A stretch of 64,000 bases of DNA. Origin: Desulfuromonadales bacterium (GTDB lineage Bacteria; Desulfobacterota; Desulfuromonadia; Geobacterales; Pseudopelobacteraceae). Below, in pieces: positions 17,245-26,454 of this stretch. Both the position numbers and the translations under genes were made by a program. The stretch lies in assembly GCA_013349325.1 (NCBI GenBank), contig DUZX01000018.1, positions 1 to 64,000 on the forward strand, written 5' to 3'. The notes under the pieces were generated by a model. That model was not told the origin of the DNA, did not search any database, and was given only the letters and a program-made list of their open reading frames with translations. Within the stretch, counting starts at the first letter, position 1. Each line of letters starts with the position of its first letter.

Positions 17245-18018
17245 ATGAATATCGCCATCGTCGATAGAATCCTGCTCCGTTTTTTCCACGAACTGCAGAG
17301 CTTCTTCATACTGACAGGTCGCACCCTGCTGCGCCTGCCGCGCCGTCCCTTCTACTATCGTGAATGTGCCCTCCAGTTTGACAAGCTGGGCTTCTCTTCA
17401 CTCTTTATCTGCCTGCTGACCGGCCTGTTCACCGGCATGGTTATGGCCCTGCAGTCGCTGATCCAGTTGAAACCGTTTGCCGCCACCAGCTATGTCGGCG
17501 GTATGATTGCGGCAACGATGGTCAAGGAGCTGGGACCGGTTTTAGCTTCGCTGATGGTAGCCGGCCGGGTCGGATCGGCGATCACGGCTGAATTGGGCAC
17601 CATGGTCGTGACCGAGCAGGTCGACGCCATGCGCGTAGAAGGAACCGACATAATCAAACGCCTGGTGGCACCGCGCCTGCTGGCCATGCTGCTGGCCCTG
17701 CCACTCCTGACGGCGGTGGCTGATGCTATTTCGCTGCTAGGAGGCTACATCATGGCCGCCGGCTACGGTATCAATCCAACCATGTATATTACCGGCATCC
17801 CACAGTTCATGGTTTTTCAGGATCTGATTGAAGGGCTCGTAAAGCCTGCCTTCTTCGGGCTTATCATCGCGATGACCGGCTGTTACGTGGGTTTGAATAC
17901 CGAGCGGGGAGCCGAAGGAGTCGGAGCGGCAGCAAAACAGGCTGTCGTTCTCTCGTCGGTCATGATCCTGGTCTCCGATTTTTTCATCACCAAAATTTTT
18001 GTGGTTTTTCGGGGATAA
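17245..18018 (+). CDS. MlaE-type ABC transporter permease
   Basis: A 257-residue inner-membrane permease of the MlaE family (phospholipid trafficking between membranes). It shows several hydrophobic segments and conserved stretches SYVGGMIAATMVKELGPVL and AELGTMVVTEQVDAM. MlaE normally works with an ATPase (MlaF) and an MCE protein (MlaD), but neither is next to it: upstream is lon and downstream a sensor kinase. The partner genes must be elsewhere. Confidence 0.88.
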   Translation: MNIAIVDRILLRFFHELQSFFILTGRTLLRLPRRPFYYRECALQFDKLGFSSLFICLLTGLFTGMVMALQSLIQLKPFAATSYVGGMIAATMVKELGPVLASLMVAGRVGSAITAELGTMVVTEQVDAMRVEGTDIIKRLVAPRLLAMLLALPLLTAVADAISLLGGYIMAAGYGINPTMYITGIPQFMVFQDLIEGLVKPAFFGLIIAMTGCYVGLNTERGAEGVGAAAKQAVVLSSVMILVSDFFITKIFVVFRG

Positions 18019-18063
18019 TAAAAATTGACCCTTGCGGATAAAAGCCCTTTAAACAGGGAAACC

Positions 18064-19824
18064 ATGAAAATAGTGGCAATTTACTCTCTTGCCAGCGGGC
18101 TCTGGATTTTTCTGTCGGACTCTTTTCTGGCCCTTGTTTTCAGCGATCCAATCATAATTTCACGTCTCTCCATGTATAAGGGCTTCCTGTTTGTTATTCT
18201 CACCGCCACACTCCTCTATTTTCTTATTTCCCGCTATATCAAGAGAATTAGTGCCCAGATAACTGAAATACACCGGGCACAACAGAAGATGGCGTATCAG
18301 AAAATGTTGCTGGATGTCGTCATAGAAGGGACGACGGATGCAATCTATGTCAAAGATATCGCCGGCCGCTATCTGCTGGCTAATTCTGCGGTAGCACACT
18401 TTGTCAAAAAACCGCTTGAAGAGATCATCGGTCAGGATGACAGGTCGCTTTTCTCCGCTGATGACGCTCGTAGTCTCATGCAAAAAGATCAGTGGGTCAT
18501 GACACAATTAACCCCGCAAACGTTTGAAGAATACCTCACGACTCCTGAGGGACAAAAGTTCTTTTCGTCAACCAAAGGCCCTGTTCGTAACAGCAGCGGT
18601 GAAGTCATAGGGCTCTTTGGCATCGCGCGGGATACTTCGAAGATTAAACAGGCTGAAGATGAAAAAAACAAGCTGGAGATACAGCTTCTGCAGGCTCAGA
18701 AGATGGAATCTGTCGGACGTTTGGCGGGCGGCATTGCTCATGACTTTAACAATATGCTGGGAGTCATACTTGGCCATGCCGAACTTGCGCTCATGCATAG
18801 TGAACCTGTCAGCCGGATAACATCGGATCTCAAGGAAATTTGCAAGGCGGCTGAGCGATCAGCTGACCTCACCAGACAACTGCTCGCTTTTGCCCGCAAA
18901 CAGACCATTGTCCCCAAAGTTCTTGACCTCAATGAAACTTTAACCGGAATGTTCAAAATGTTGCAGCGTCTGATTGGTGAGGATATCCAGCTCACCTGGC
19001 AACCGGCAGCACATCTCTGGCCGATAAGGATGGACTCTTCCCAGCTTGACCAGATCATGGCGAACCTCTGCGTAAATGCCAGAGATGCCATTGTTGATAT
19101 CGGTAAAATTTCGATCGAAACAAAGAACTGCAGTATTGATGCGGTTTACTGTCTGGAGCATGCCGATGCCGTACCGGGAGATTATGTACAGCTGTCCGTC
19201 AGTGATACCGGGCGGGGTATGGACAAAGCAACGCTTGCAAAAATATTTGAACCGTTCTTTACCACCAAAGAACGGGGCCAGGGAACCGGTTTGGGTCTGG
19301 CCACAATCTATGGAGCTGTCAAGCAGAACAACGGATTCATTCATGTATACAGTGAGCCTGACAGCGGCTCAACATTCTCTATCTATCTGCCCAGGTATGC
19401 TGGCGCTACCGCACAGGAAGCTGGCGAAAACGTTCAGATTCCGGCGCCACAGGGGGGGCGTGAAACAGTCCTGGTTGTGGAGGATGAACCTGATATTTTA
19501 GACATGACCACGATAATACTGGAACGGCTCGGTTATTCCGTTTTGGCTGCACATTCGCCGGGCGAAGCCTTGACAATGGCACATGAACATGGAGATGCTG
19601 TAGATCTGCTCATAACGGACGTGATCATGCCGGAGATGAACGGCAAGGACCTGTCTGATCGTGTGAAAGAATGTTGCTCACACATCGAATGTCTCTACAT
19701 GTCTGGATATACCGCCGACATTATTTCGCATCACGGGGTACTGGATGAAGGGGTCCACTTCATTCAAAAGCCATTCACCATCGGTACGATCGCTTCTTCA
19801 ATCCGGAAAGTGCTTGATAAATAG
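18064..19824 (+). CDS. PAS-domain hybrid sensor histidine kinase with C-terminal receiver
   Basis: Two N-terminal membrane segments (near residues 4-30 and 40-60) lead to a PAS domain (about 95-210, with DAIYVKDIAGRYLLAN), a HisKA domain with phospho-acceptor in GGIAHDFNNML, an HATPase_c domain (NLCVNARDAI, DTGRGMD, GTGLGLATIYG), and a receiver ending the protein with LLITDVIMPEMNG, where the Asp is the likely acceptor. The ATG at 18064 has AGGGA upstream; a TTG at 18025 is an alternative. No DNA-binding response regulator is adjacent, so the output is unknown. Confidence 0.92.
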   Translation: MKIVAIYSLASGLWIFLSDSFLALVFSDPIIISRLSMYKGFLFVILTATLLYFLISRYIKRISAQITEIHRAQQKMAYQKMLLDVVIEGTTDAIYVKDIAGRYLLANSAVAHFVKKPLEEIIGQDDRSLFSADDARSLMQKDQWVMTQLTPQTFEEYLTTPEGQKFFSSTKGPVRNSSGEVIGLFGIARDTSKIKQAEDEKNKLEIQLLQAQKMESVGRLAGGIAHDFNNMLGVILGHAELALMHSEPVSRITSDLKEICKAAERSADLTRQLLAFARKQTIVPKVLDLNETLTGMFKMLQRLIGEDIQLTWQPAAHLWPIRMDSSQLDQIMANLCVNARDAIVDIGKISIETKNCSIDAVYCLEHADAVPGDYVQLSVSDTGRGMDKATLAKIFEPFFTTKERGQGTGLGLATIYGAVKQNNGFIHVYSEPDSGSTFSIYLPRYAGATAQEAGENVQIPAPQGGRETVLVVEDEPDILDMTTIILERLGYSVLAAHSPGEALTMAHEHGDAVDLLITDVIMPEMNGKDLSDRVKECCSHIECLYMSGYTADIISHHGVLDEGVHFIQKPFTIGTIASSIRKVLDK

Positions 19825-19885
19825 CAGACAAGGGTGGAATACAACGTATGACAAAAGGTTGCTTAAGGGAAAACGAGGTACGTGC

Positions 19886-21343
19886 CTATGCGGGTACCGG
19901 AAGAGTGAGACGGCGTTTTTGGTTTCCTTCTCTGTCATTACCGGCTCCGCTCGCTCCCGATAGGGGAAAAGTGTTGCCTTCAGCCAGAGGAAATGTGACC
20001 CTAAACACGGCACCCTGCCCGCTGTTCGAAGCCTCTATAATACCGTAATGATTCAATACGATACGGTTCGCTATTGCCAACCCCAAACCGGTGCCATGCT
20101 GTTTGGTTGTAAAAAACGGGCTGAAGATATGTGCCAGCATATCCTTGGGAACTCCTCCCCCAGAATCCTCGATATTTACCCGCACCGAACTGGGTGGTCC
20201 CGGTAATTTGTCAAGCGATACGCTGAGGTGTCCGCCATCCGGCATGGCATCGCAGGCATTCAGGATCAGGTTCAGAAACACCTGTTTCAGTTGATACGGA
20301 TCCCCCAGAATCGGCCACGATCCAGTTACGTTGGCCAGTTTGACAACAATATTGCCATCCTCCAGAGCCGTGGCACAGCTTGAAAGAGAGTCCTGAATGA
20401 TTTCTCCGGCATCGCACTCGGAGAAACAGATGGTCGGCTTACGTGAAAACGCCAGCGTGTCAGCCAGCATCTTTTCCAAGCGCTGCACTTCTGTAACAAT
20501 CGTGTCGGCGTAGCGGTGTTCCCTGGTCTCTTCAGGCAGGGCTTTCAGCAGCCGACCGGCAAAACCGCCGATGGTGATAATCGGATTTTTGAGCTCATGC
20601 GCCAGATTGGCGGTCATTTCTCCGATTGCCGCCATACGCTCTCCATGCAGCAACCGTTCACGGGCGTCCCTCAGATTAGCATTCGCGTCTTCAATGCGGT
20701 TGTAGAGCATTGAATTTTCTATTGCCATACCTGCCTGGCTGGTAAACAACTGTAAAAAATGTAGCTGCGAGCGGGAAATTTCATTACCGGATTCGGGGTT
20801 GTCAACAATGATAATACCGATCGTGCTGTTTCTGGCTATGAGCGGTACCGCAGCAAAATAGCTGTCACAGAGTCGGCGAATGAAATGACAGGTGCTGCAG
20901 TGCCGACAGACCAGATCATCCAGATAACAGAGCGTCCGCTCATTCATAACACGCTTGATCAGCGGGCAGCCGCAATCGATTTCTATTCGCGTCGCACGGA
21001 TTTGTGCACAAAAATCTGATGAGCGCTGCAGGGCAATAACCTCGTCGCTGATCTCCCACCGGCTGCCGAGTCCGTCCTGATCGCCGACTATTTGAAGCTC
21101 TTCAGAAAACAGGCGTGTCACCCCGAGCATTCCCTGCAGCATAGCGGATTTCTCATTGCGCAAAAACAGCATGGATCGTTCAAACAGTCCGGATGATCGT
21201 GCCGTCAGAGCCGAAAGGCTGAGATGAATGAGCTTGTTGAGGCGGATAGTTGAAAGGAGTGTATTACTGAACTGATACAGAAGCGTAAGTTCCGATATCC
21301 GTTCATCGGCACCAGCGTGATGTGGGGTGGACCAGTCAGTCAT
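19886..21343 (-). CDS. GAF-domain sensor histidine kinase with a cysteine cluster
   Basis: The 485 residues hold a GAF-like sensor region (about 30-210), a coiled linker, a HisKA domain with NLAHELKNPI, and an HATPase_c domain (NLILNACDAMPDGG, DSGGGVP, GTGLGLAIANR). There is no membrane segment, so it is cytosolic. Within the sensor, eight cysteines fall between residues 112 and 159, including CGC and CRHCSTC. This could hold an iron-sulfur cluster or another redox-active centre (inference). It converges on the preceding hybrid kinase and no response regulator is adjacent. Confidence 0.9.
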   Translation of the reverse strand: MTDWSTPHHAGADERISELTLLYQFSNTLLSTIRLNKLIHLSLSALTARSSGLFERSMLFLRNEKSAMLQGMLGVTRLFSEELQIVGDQDGLGSRWEISDEVIALQRSSDFCAQIRATRIEIDCGCPLIKRVMNERTLCYLDDLVCRHCSTCHFIRRLCDSYFAAVPLIARNSTIGIIIVDNPESGNEISRSQLHFLQLFTSQAGMAIENSMLYNRIEDANANLRDARERLLHGERMAAIGEMTANLAHELKNPIITIGGFAGRLLKALPEETREHRYADTIVTEVQRLEKMLADTLAFSRKPTICFSECDAGEIIQDSLSSCATALEDGNIVVKLANVTGSWPILGDPYQLKQVFLNLILNACDAMPDGGHLSVSLDKLPGPPSSVRVNIEDSGGGVPKDMLAHIFSPFFTTKQHGTGLGLAIANRIVLNHYGIIEASNSGQGAVFRVTFPLAEGNTFPLSGASGAGNDREGNQKRRLTLPVPA

Positions 21344-21378
21344 GATGGCACCTGCCTGCGGCTACGTAGACGGAAAAA

Positions 21379-21735
21379 TTAACTATGTCGTTCCTTCGCT
21401 TCAGCCGCCATCTTGCAATTGATGCATTGGGTGGTTACCGGCCTGGCTTTCAGGCGCGCCTCACTGATCTCCTCACCACAATCTTCACAGATACCGAAGT
21501 CGCCGGCTTCGAGTCGGTCAAGAGCATCCTTGATCTTGTTGATCAGTTTACGCTCACGATCACGAATGCGAAGCTCAAAGTTCCGGTCTGACTCCTGTGT
21601 CGCGCGGTCGGTCGGATCGGGAAAGTTGGAGGCGTCCGAATTCATCTCGGTTACCGTCTTACCAGCTTCACCCTGCAGTGTGCGCATCTCTTCGTTCAGT
21701 ATGTTTTTGAAATATTCCTGTTTCTCCGAGTCCAT
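21379..21735 (-). CDS. dksA: DksA/TraR-type zinc-finger RNA polymerase regulator
   Basis: DksA binds the secondary channel of RNA polymerase and works with ppGpp. The 118 residues have the coiled-coil arms and a C-terminal zinc finger with CEDC, 17 residues, then CINC. The ATG at 21735 follows GGGAG and begins MDSEKQEYFKN as in relatives; the frame extends to 21885 but that extension overlaps the divergent gene. It lies just upstream of the GAF kinase, with 35 bases between them. Confidence 0.92.
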   Translation of the reverse strand: MDSEKQEYFKNILNEEMRTLQGEAGKTVTEMNSDASNFPDPTDRATQESDRNFELRIRDRERKLINKIKDALDRLEAGDFGICEDCGEEISEARLKARPVTTQCINCKMAAEAKERHS

Positions 21736-21883
21736 GGTCAGCTCCCTGATTTCAAATAAACTGGTAGATTTTAGTGAGTATAGGCACACAAGTCCAGCAA
21801 AAAAATGCTCCATATGGCGGTCGGGCTTGCCTTGCAAACGGTGCTCTGTTATAACACGGTCCGTTGTATGAAGGAGCTGCCCC

Positions 21884-22207
21884 ATGAATCGTAAAATTTC
21901 TGCTCTTCTCCTGTCTGCTCTGGTTGTGCCTGGCCTCGGACAGCTCTACCTTGGCCGCAAGGTATGTGGAGTAATTCTGATTGCACTCGTTAACCTGATT
22001 CTGTTGATGGCACTGTTCGTTATTCTGCGGGGACTCTCTCCGGTGATTGCATCGCAGGTTAGCGGCGGAGCGCTGCAAATTTCATCTGCCGAAATCATCA
22101 AAGCCCTGGATGGCGCCAGCACTTTCGGGAAATCCGTACTGGCTGCATTTGTGGCCGTGTGGCTATTTGCAGTTATCGATATTCTCAAATCTCGTACTGA
22201 TGAGTAA
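21884..22207 (+). CDS. Small membrane protein (107 aa)
   Basis: Two or three hydrophobic segments follow MNRKISALLLSALVVPGLG, with QLYLGRK resembling the start of TM2-domain and related small membrane proteins. The C-terminus (AVIDILKSRTDE) is polar. AAGGAG precedes the ATG. The function is unknown. It is divergent from dksA and upstream of fabH. Confidence 0.75.
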   Translation: MNRKISALLLSALVVPGLGQLYLGRKVCGVILIALVNLILLMALFVILRGLSPVIASQVSGGALQISSAEIIKALDGASTFGKSVLAAFVAVWLFAVIDILKSRTDE

Positions 22208-22244
22208 GCATCACACGGCAACCATCTGCTACCAATGAATCTGT

Positions 22245-22274
22245 TTGACGAAGAGATCATTTTTGTGAGATAGT
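22245..22274 (+). promoter_or_regulatory. Possible promoter for fabH
   Basis: TTGACG (22245-22250) with GATAGT (22269-22274) 18 bases further on. The -10 match is weak. Confidence 0.35.
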
Positions 22275-22333
22275 AAATAAATTTATTCATAATAAAACGC
22301 GCACGTCTGAGATGGGCGGAATCGGGGAGAAAA

Positions 22334-23317
22334 ATGATTATTTCAAAAATCATCGGCAGCGGTTCATGTCTGCCGGACCGTGTAATTCCTAACAGCCATT
22401 TTGATTATCTGGTAGAGAATGCAGATGAGTGGATCTTTTCACGAACCGGCATTCGCGAGCGACATTTTGCCCATGCAGATCAGGCCACGTCTGATCTTGC
22501 GACCGTTGCGGCAAAAAAAGCCCTGGAAACTGCCGGTATCGAAGCTGGCGACCTTGACTGTATAATTGTCGGTACATCCACCCCTGACATGAGCCTTCCC
22601 GCCACTGCCTGCATCGTACAGAAAAATATCGGTGCCAAAAACGCCTTCGCGTTCGACGTTAACGCCGTCTGTTCCAGTTTTGTCTATGCACTTGAAATCG
22701 CCGACAACTTCATAAAATGCGGCAAGCACAAAACCGTCATGGCAATCGGTGCCGACATCTATTCGCGGATACTCGACTTCAACGACAAAGGGAGCTGTCC
22801 GCTCTTCGGCGACGGCGCCGGCGCTGCCATCCTGACCGACGGCGGCGACAAGAGCTGCGGCATACAACACACCTACATGCGCAGCGACGGCAAAGGGTGG
22901 CCGTTGATTCAGGTGCCTTCATCAGGCTCCCGCAAGCCGGTCACGCCCGACTCGATAGACGATGGTGAGGTCTATTTCCAGATGGCGGGCAAGCAGGTCT
23001 ACGTCTTTGCAACCGAAGTTATTCCCGATATCATTAATTCGCTTTGCGCAAAAGCCGGTATCACTCCGGCCGACCTTGATTATATTATTCCGCACCAGGC
23101 CAATATACGTATGATCGATTTCATTTCCAAAAAGAGCGGTTTTCCCAGAGATCGATTCCTGATCAATCTGGACCGCTGCGGTAACACCAGCGCCGCCTCG
23201 GTTGCACTGGTACTCGACGAAAACCTGCGGAACGGCACCATCAAGCCGGGTCAACTTATTTTGACCATGGCCTTCGGCGGCGGTCTGACCTGGGGCGGTT
23301 TACTGATCCAGTTTTGA
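22334..23317 (+). CDS. fabH: 3-oxoacyl-ACP synthase III (KAS III)
   Basis: FabH condenses an acyl-CoA with malonyl-ACP to start fatty-acid synthesis. The 327 residues carry the Cys-His-Asn triad in VNAVCSSFVYALE, IIPHQANIRMID and NLDRCGNTSAAS, and the family start IIGSGSCLPDRVIPN. GGGGAGAA precedes the ATG. No other fab genes are adjacent, so this may be a stand-alone or additional copy. A CBS-domain gene follows after 39 bases. Confidence 0.95.
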   Translation: MIISKIIGSGSCLPDRVIPNSHFDYLVENADEWIFSRTGIRERHFAHADQATSDLATVAAKKALETAGIEAGDLDCIIVGTSTPDMSLPATACIVQKNIGAKNAFAFDVNAVCSSFVYALEIADNFIKCGKHKTVMAIGADIYSRILDFNDKGSCPLFGDGAGAAILTDGGDKSCGIQHTYMRSDGKGWPLIQVPSSGSRKPVTPDSIDDGEVYFQMAGKQVYVFATEVIPDIINSLCAKAGITPADLDYIIPHQANIRMIDFISKKSGFPRDRFLINLDRCGNTSAASVALVLDENLRNGTIKPGQLILTMAFGGGLTWGGLLIQF

Positions 23318-23356
23318 TTTCAAAACAGATACCACATCAACGCAAGGGAGTAAAAT

Positions 23357-23956
23357 ATGGTCAGAGAATTTGAGGTGTTGAAATCATCACGCTTGAAAAC
23401 CGGTTCTACGATCGTACGACCGGTACAGAATCTTCCGGGGCATGTCAGTCTCAGCGATCCGGCGCTGTCAGTTATGACAGATTTAAGAAAAATTTCCGTC
23501 GTTGTTGCACGTTCGAACGCTTCGATGGATAGTGCCAATGCCAAGATGATCCGATACGGAGTCCGGATGCTTTTGGTGCTGGATGGTAACGATCAGGTGG
23601 CAGGACTGCTGACGGCATCTGATGTCCTCGGCGAAAAACCGATGCGCTACCTGCAGAATATGGGTGGCACGCATGCCGACATTCTGGTCCGTGACATCAT
23701 GACCACACAGCGTGAACTGGAAATATTGAAAATTGAAGATGTACAAAGCGCCGAAGTCGGCCAAATTGTCGCAACACTCAAAAAATCAGGCCGTCAGCAT
23801 GCACTCGTCGCAGCTGATGGTGCCGATGGCAAGCAGACCGTCTGCGGTATTTTCTCTATCACCCAGATCGCTCGCCAGTTGGGCGCCGAGGTGCAGGGCT
23901 TTCAGCTGGCACACACATTGGCAGAAATCGACGCCGTAATTTCACGCGGCAACTAA
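23357..23956 (+). CDS. CBS-domain protein
   Basis: The 199 residues contain a pair of CBS motifs (about 50-120 and 125-195), including MLLVLDGNDQVAGLLTASDVLG and VRDIMTTQRELEILK. CBS pairs usually bind adenine nucleotides and regulate a partner. No catalytic domain is attached and the partner is not evident. It is 39 bases downstream of fabH and is followed by a strong terminator. Confidence 0.85.
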   Translation: MVREFEVLKSSRLKTGSTIVRPVQNLPGHVSLSDPALSVMTDLRKISVVVARSNASMDSANAKMIRYGVRMLLVLDGNDQVAGLLTASDVLGEKPMRYLQNMGGTHADILVRDIMTTQRELEILKIEDVQSAEVGQIVATLKKSGRQHALVAADGADGKQTVCGIFSITQIARQLGAEVQGFQLAHTLAEIDAVISRGN

Positions 23957-23985
23957 TTCCAGGTTTCAAACAAGCTGAATCAATC

Positions 23986-24022
23986 AGTCCTCCGAGGTTT
24001 TCAAAACCTCGGAGGACTTTTC
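23986..24022 (+). terminator. Strong intrinsic terminator, member of a repeated hairpin family
   Basis: AGTCCTCCGAGGTTT pairs with the matching AAACCTCGGAGGACT around a short A/T loop, then TTTT. Nearly the same hairpin occurs in frame inside the mod gene at 29695-29729, so it belongs to a dispersed family and is not simply a local terminator. Confidence 0.85.
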
Positions 24023-24045
24023 GTTACGATTGCACAAGGGAATAA

Positions 24046-24096
24046 AAAAGAGTCCCCCTGCTTCGTAGCCGAAACGGGGGGACTCTTCAAACGCAC
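24046..24096 (-). terminator. Intrinsic terminator for gpmI
   Basis: On the minus strand AAGAGTCCCCC pairs with GGGGGACTCTT across a roughly 15-base loop and is followed by a T run. It sits just after the gpmI stop and may also act on rightward transcripts. Confidence 0.75.
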
Positions 24097-24112
24097 CTCT
24101 TTTTCCTCTCCG

Positions 24113-25648
24113 TTACAAAAGACTCTCCCCGGTCATTTCTTCAGGTTGCTGCAGCCCTAGCATCTTCAGCATGGTCGGTGCCACATCAGCCAGTCGCCCC
24201 CCTTCACGCAGAACGGCACCCACGCGGCTCTGATCAACCACCACAAACCAGACCGGGTTAGTCGTATGAGCCGTTAACGGTTCGCCATTTTCATCCTGCA
24301 TCTGTTCGGCGTTACCATGATCGGCTGTGATCAGCACTGCCCCCCCCAACTCCTGCACGCGGGCTACAACCCTGCCGACACACGCATCCACCGTTTCTAC
24401 CGCCCTGATAGCCGCCGCCTCGACGCCGGTATGGCCGACCATATCGCAGTTGGCGAAATTGAGAACGACTACGTCATACTGATCCTGACCAAGCAGTTGG
24501 AGGAGTTTTTCCGTCACCTGTTCGGCGCTCATCTCCGGTTTCAGATCGTAGGTGGCAACCTCTTTTGGCGACGGAATCAGCGCCCGGTCTTCACCCGCAA
24601 AGGGAATTTCTGACCCGCCGTTGAAGAAAAAGGTTACATGGGCATATTTCTCGGTTTCGGCTATGCGTAACTGTTTTAATCCCGCTTCAGCAAGTACGCC
24701 GCCAAACAGGTTTTTCAATTCCGTTGACTCAAACGCAATCGGCAACCCGAAGGTGGCGTCGTACTCGGTTAAACAAACGTAGTCAGCCAGTTGCGGTCGG
24801 TTCTTGCGCACAAAGCCGTCGAAGTCATCCAGGGCAAGAGCGCGGGTGATTTCACGAGCCCGATCTGAGCGGAAGTTGAAGAAGATGAAGCCGTCACCGT
24901 CCAGCAGTTGGCCAACCGGCGCACCCTGTTCACAGATCACGGCGGGTACGACAAACTCGTCGTAGATCTTGGAGGCGTAGCTCTGCGCGATGGCATCCTG
25001 AGATGAGACGCACAATTCACCCAGGCCATGCACCATGGCGTTATAGGCCTTTTCCACGCGGTCCCAGCGTGTGTCGCGATCCATGGCGTAGTAGCGCCCC
25101 ATGACCGTAGCTATTTTTCCGACACCGATCCGCGCGATCTCTGCTTCCAGTTCTGCCAGGTAGTCGGCTCCGCTCTGAGGTGGCGTATCACGGCCATCCA
25201 GCAGTGCATGGACAAAAACATCCCTTAACCCCTCGCGTTGTGCCAGTTCCAGCAGCGCGTAGAGGTGGGTGTTATGCGAATGCACGCCGCCATCCGAGAG
25301 CAGGCCGGAGAGGTGCAATCTGCCCCCGGACGCTTTGACTTTGGCGATGCAGTCGAGCAGCGTCGGATTCGTAAAGAAGTCGCCGTCAAGGATTGACTTG
25401 GTGACCCGCGTCAGTTCCTGATAAACGATGCGGCCGGCGCCCAGGTTGAGGTGGCCGACTTCCGAGTTGCCCATCTGGCCGTCCGGCAGCCCGACCGCCA
25501 TCCCGGAAGTTTTGATCGCTGTGCGCGGGTATTCCGCTAAGAATTTTGACAGGTTGGGGGTTTTTGCCAACGCGACAGCATTGTGGACAGCGCTCGGGTT
25601 GATGCCCCAGCCGTCAAGAATCATCAGTACAAGTGGTTTTTTTGACAT
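24113..25648 (-). CDS. gpmI: 2,3-bisphosphoglycerate-independent phosphoglycerate mutase
   Basis: GpmI interconverts 3- and 2-phosphoglycerate in glycolysis and gluconeogenesis using two manganese ions. The 511 residues match the family, with [12 protein letters not shown] at the start, the phospho-serine site [17 protein letters not shown], and metal ligands in CDMVGHTG and [12 protein letters not shown] chose the ATG at 25648, which has GGAG six bases upstream, over the one at 25660. It reads alone and has its own terminator. Confidence 0.97.
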   Translation of the reverse strand: MSKKPLVLMILDGWGINPSAVHNAVALAKTPNLSKFLAEYPRTAIKTSGMAVGLPDGQMGNSEVGHLNLGAGRIVYQELTRVTKSILDGDFFTNPTLLDCIAKVKASGGRLHLSGLLSDGGVHSHNTHLYALLELAQREGLRDVFVHALLDGRDTPPQSGADYLAELEAEIARIGVGKIATVMGRYYAMDRDTRWDRVEKAYNAMVHGLGELCVSSQDAIAQSYASKIYDEFVVPAVICEQGAPVGQLLDGDGFIFFNFRSDRAREITRALALDDFDGFVRKNRPQLADYVCLTEYDATFGLPIAFESTELKNLFGGVLAEAGLKQLRIAETEKYAHVTFFFNGGSEIPFAGEDRALIPSPKEVATYDLKPEMSAEQVTEKLLQLLGQDQYDVVVLNFANCDMVGHTGVEAAAIRAVETVDACVGRVVARVQELGGAVLITADHGNAEQMQDENGEPLTAHTTNPVWFVVVDQSRVGAVLREGGRLADVAPTMLKMLGLQQPEEMTGESLL

Positions 25649-25693
25649 GTTAGTCTCCATGTGAAACCTTAGTTAATCAGATTTTCCATTCAA

Positions 25694-26212
25694 TTACGCC
25701 AAGTAGTCAACAATAATATTTCTTAGCTGCCAGATGCTAATCTGCCGCTGCAAACCTCCACCAAGTGACGCATGCGCAACCACAATCCGGGCGGCATGTT
25801 CGGCGACCCAGTCGTTGCGTCGAACAGCTGATTCTGCGGTAAGGCGCCGTGTCGTGTCATCCATGCTGACAATTGCCGCCGTCCTTTTCTGCACTGCCAA
25901 TAACCGGGCTGGTGGCAAAGGAGCCTGTTCCAGTCTCCGGGCTATAACGATAACGCACGGCGTACCCGCCGTAAGCAGTACTTCCAACACCGATTGTTCG
26001 AGCGGTGAGTGGAAACCGCTTATGATCGGATTTTTGCTGCGCGTCTGTTCGACCGCCCAGTTCATAGCCGCACGGATTGCCACTCCCGGACATTGGCGGG
26101 ATGAGAAAAAAGCGGTCAGGCGTTGATCGAGTAAGGATGCGTTCCCGACGCCTTGTGCACTACCCTCCAGTGGCCAACAAGATAATAACGATTCTTCTAT
26201 CATACTGATCAT
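25694..26212 (-). CDS. DprA/SLOG-like Rossmann protein
   Basis: The 172 residues resemble small DprA-related proteins with a SLOG/Rossmann core: PGVAIRAAMNWAVEQ, NPIISGFHSPLEQSVLEVLL and CVIVIARRLEQ. It lacks the length of true DprA. SLOG proteins include nucleotide sensors and processing enzymes in conflict systems. It lies 242 bases downstream of the AlbA_2 gene on the same strand, so membership of the restriction cassette is possible but unproven. Start codon choice (26212 or 26203) is open. The 26213-26454 gap is AT-rich with no recognisable feature. Confidence 0.65.
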   Translation of the reverse strand: MISMIEESLLSCWPLEGSAQGVGNASLLDQRLTAFFSSRQCPGVAIRAAMNWAVEQTRSKNPIISGFHSPLEQSVLEVLLTAGTPCVIVIARRLEQAPLPPARLLAVQKRTAAIVSMDDTTRRLTAESAVRRNDWVAEHAARIVVAHASLGGGLQRQISIWQLRNIIVDYLA

Positions 26213-26454
26213 TTTGAGTTATTTACCGTTTTAACGTTTATTATCCAGCGTGATAAATAATAAAATCGCCGTAAAAGATTTCAGAAGATGGATGATTTCA
26301 GCATGCTAAGCTGGTTTAGCTAAAATCCGGATTGCCCACGACCCATAGCCTCCTCCAGTATAATTTGGCCTGGCGCAAATCATTTTCAAGACGCTTTAGA
26401 TAATTAGATTTTATGTATGATACTGATATTAATCGTTTTATTTGACTTATTATT

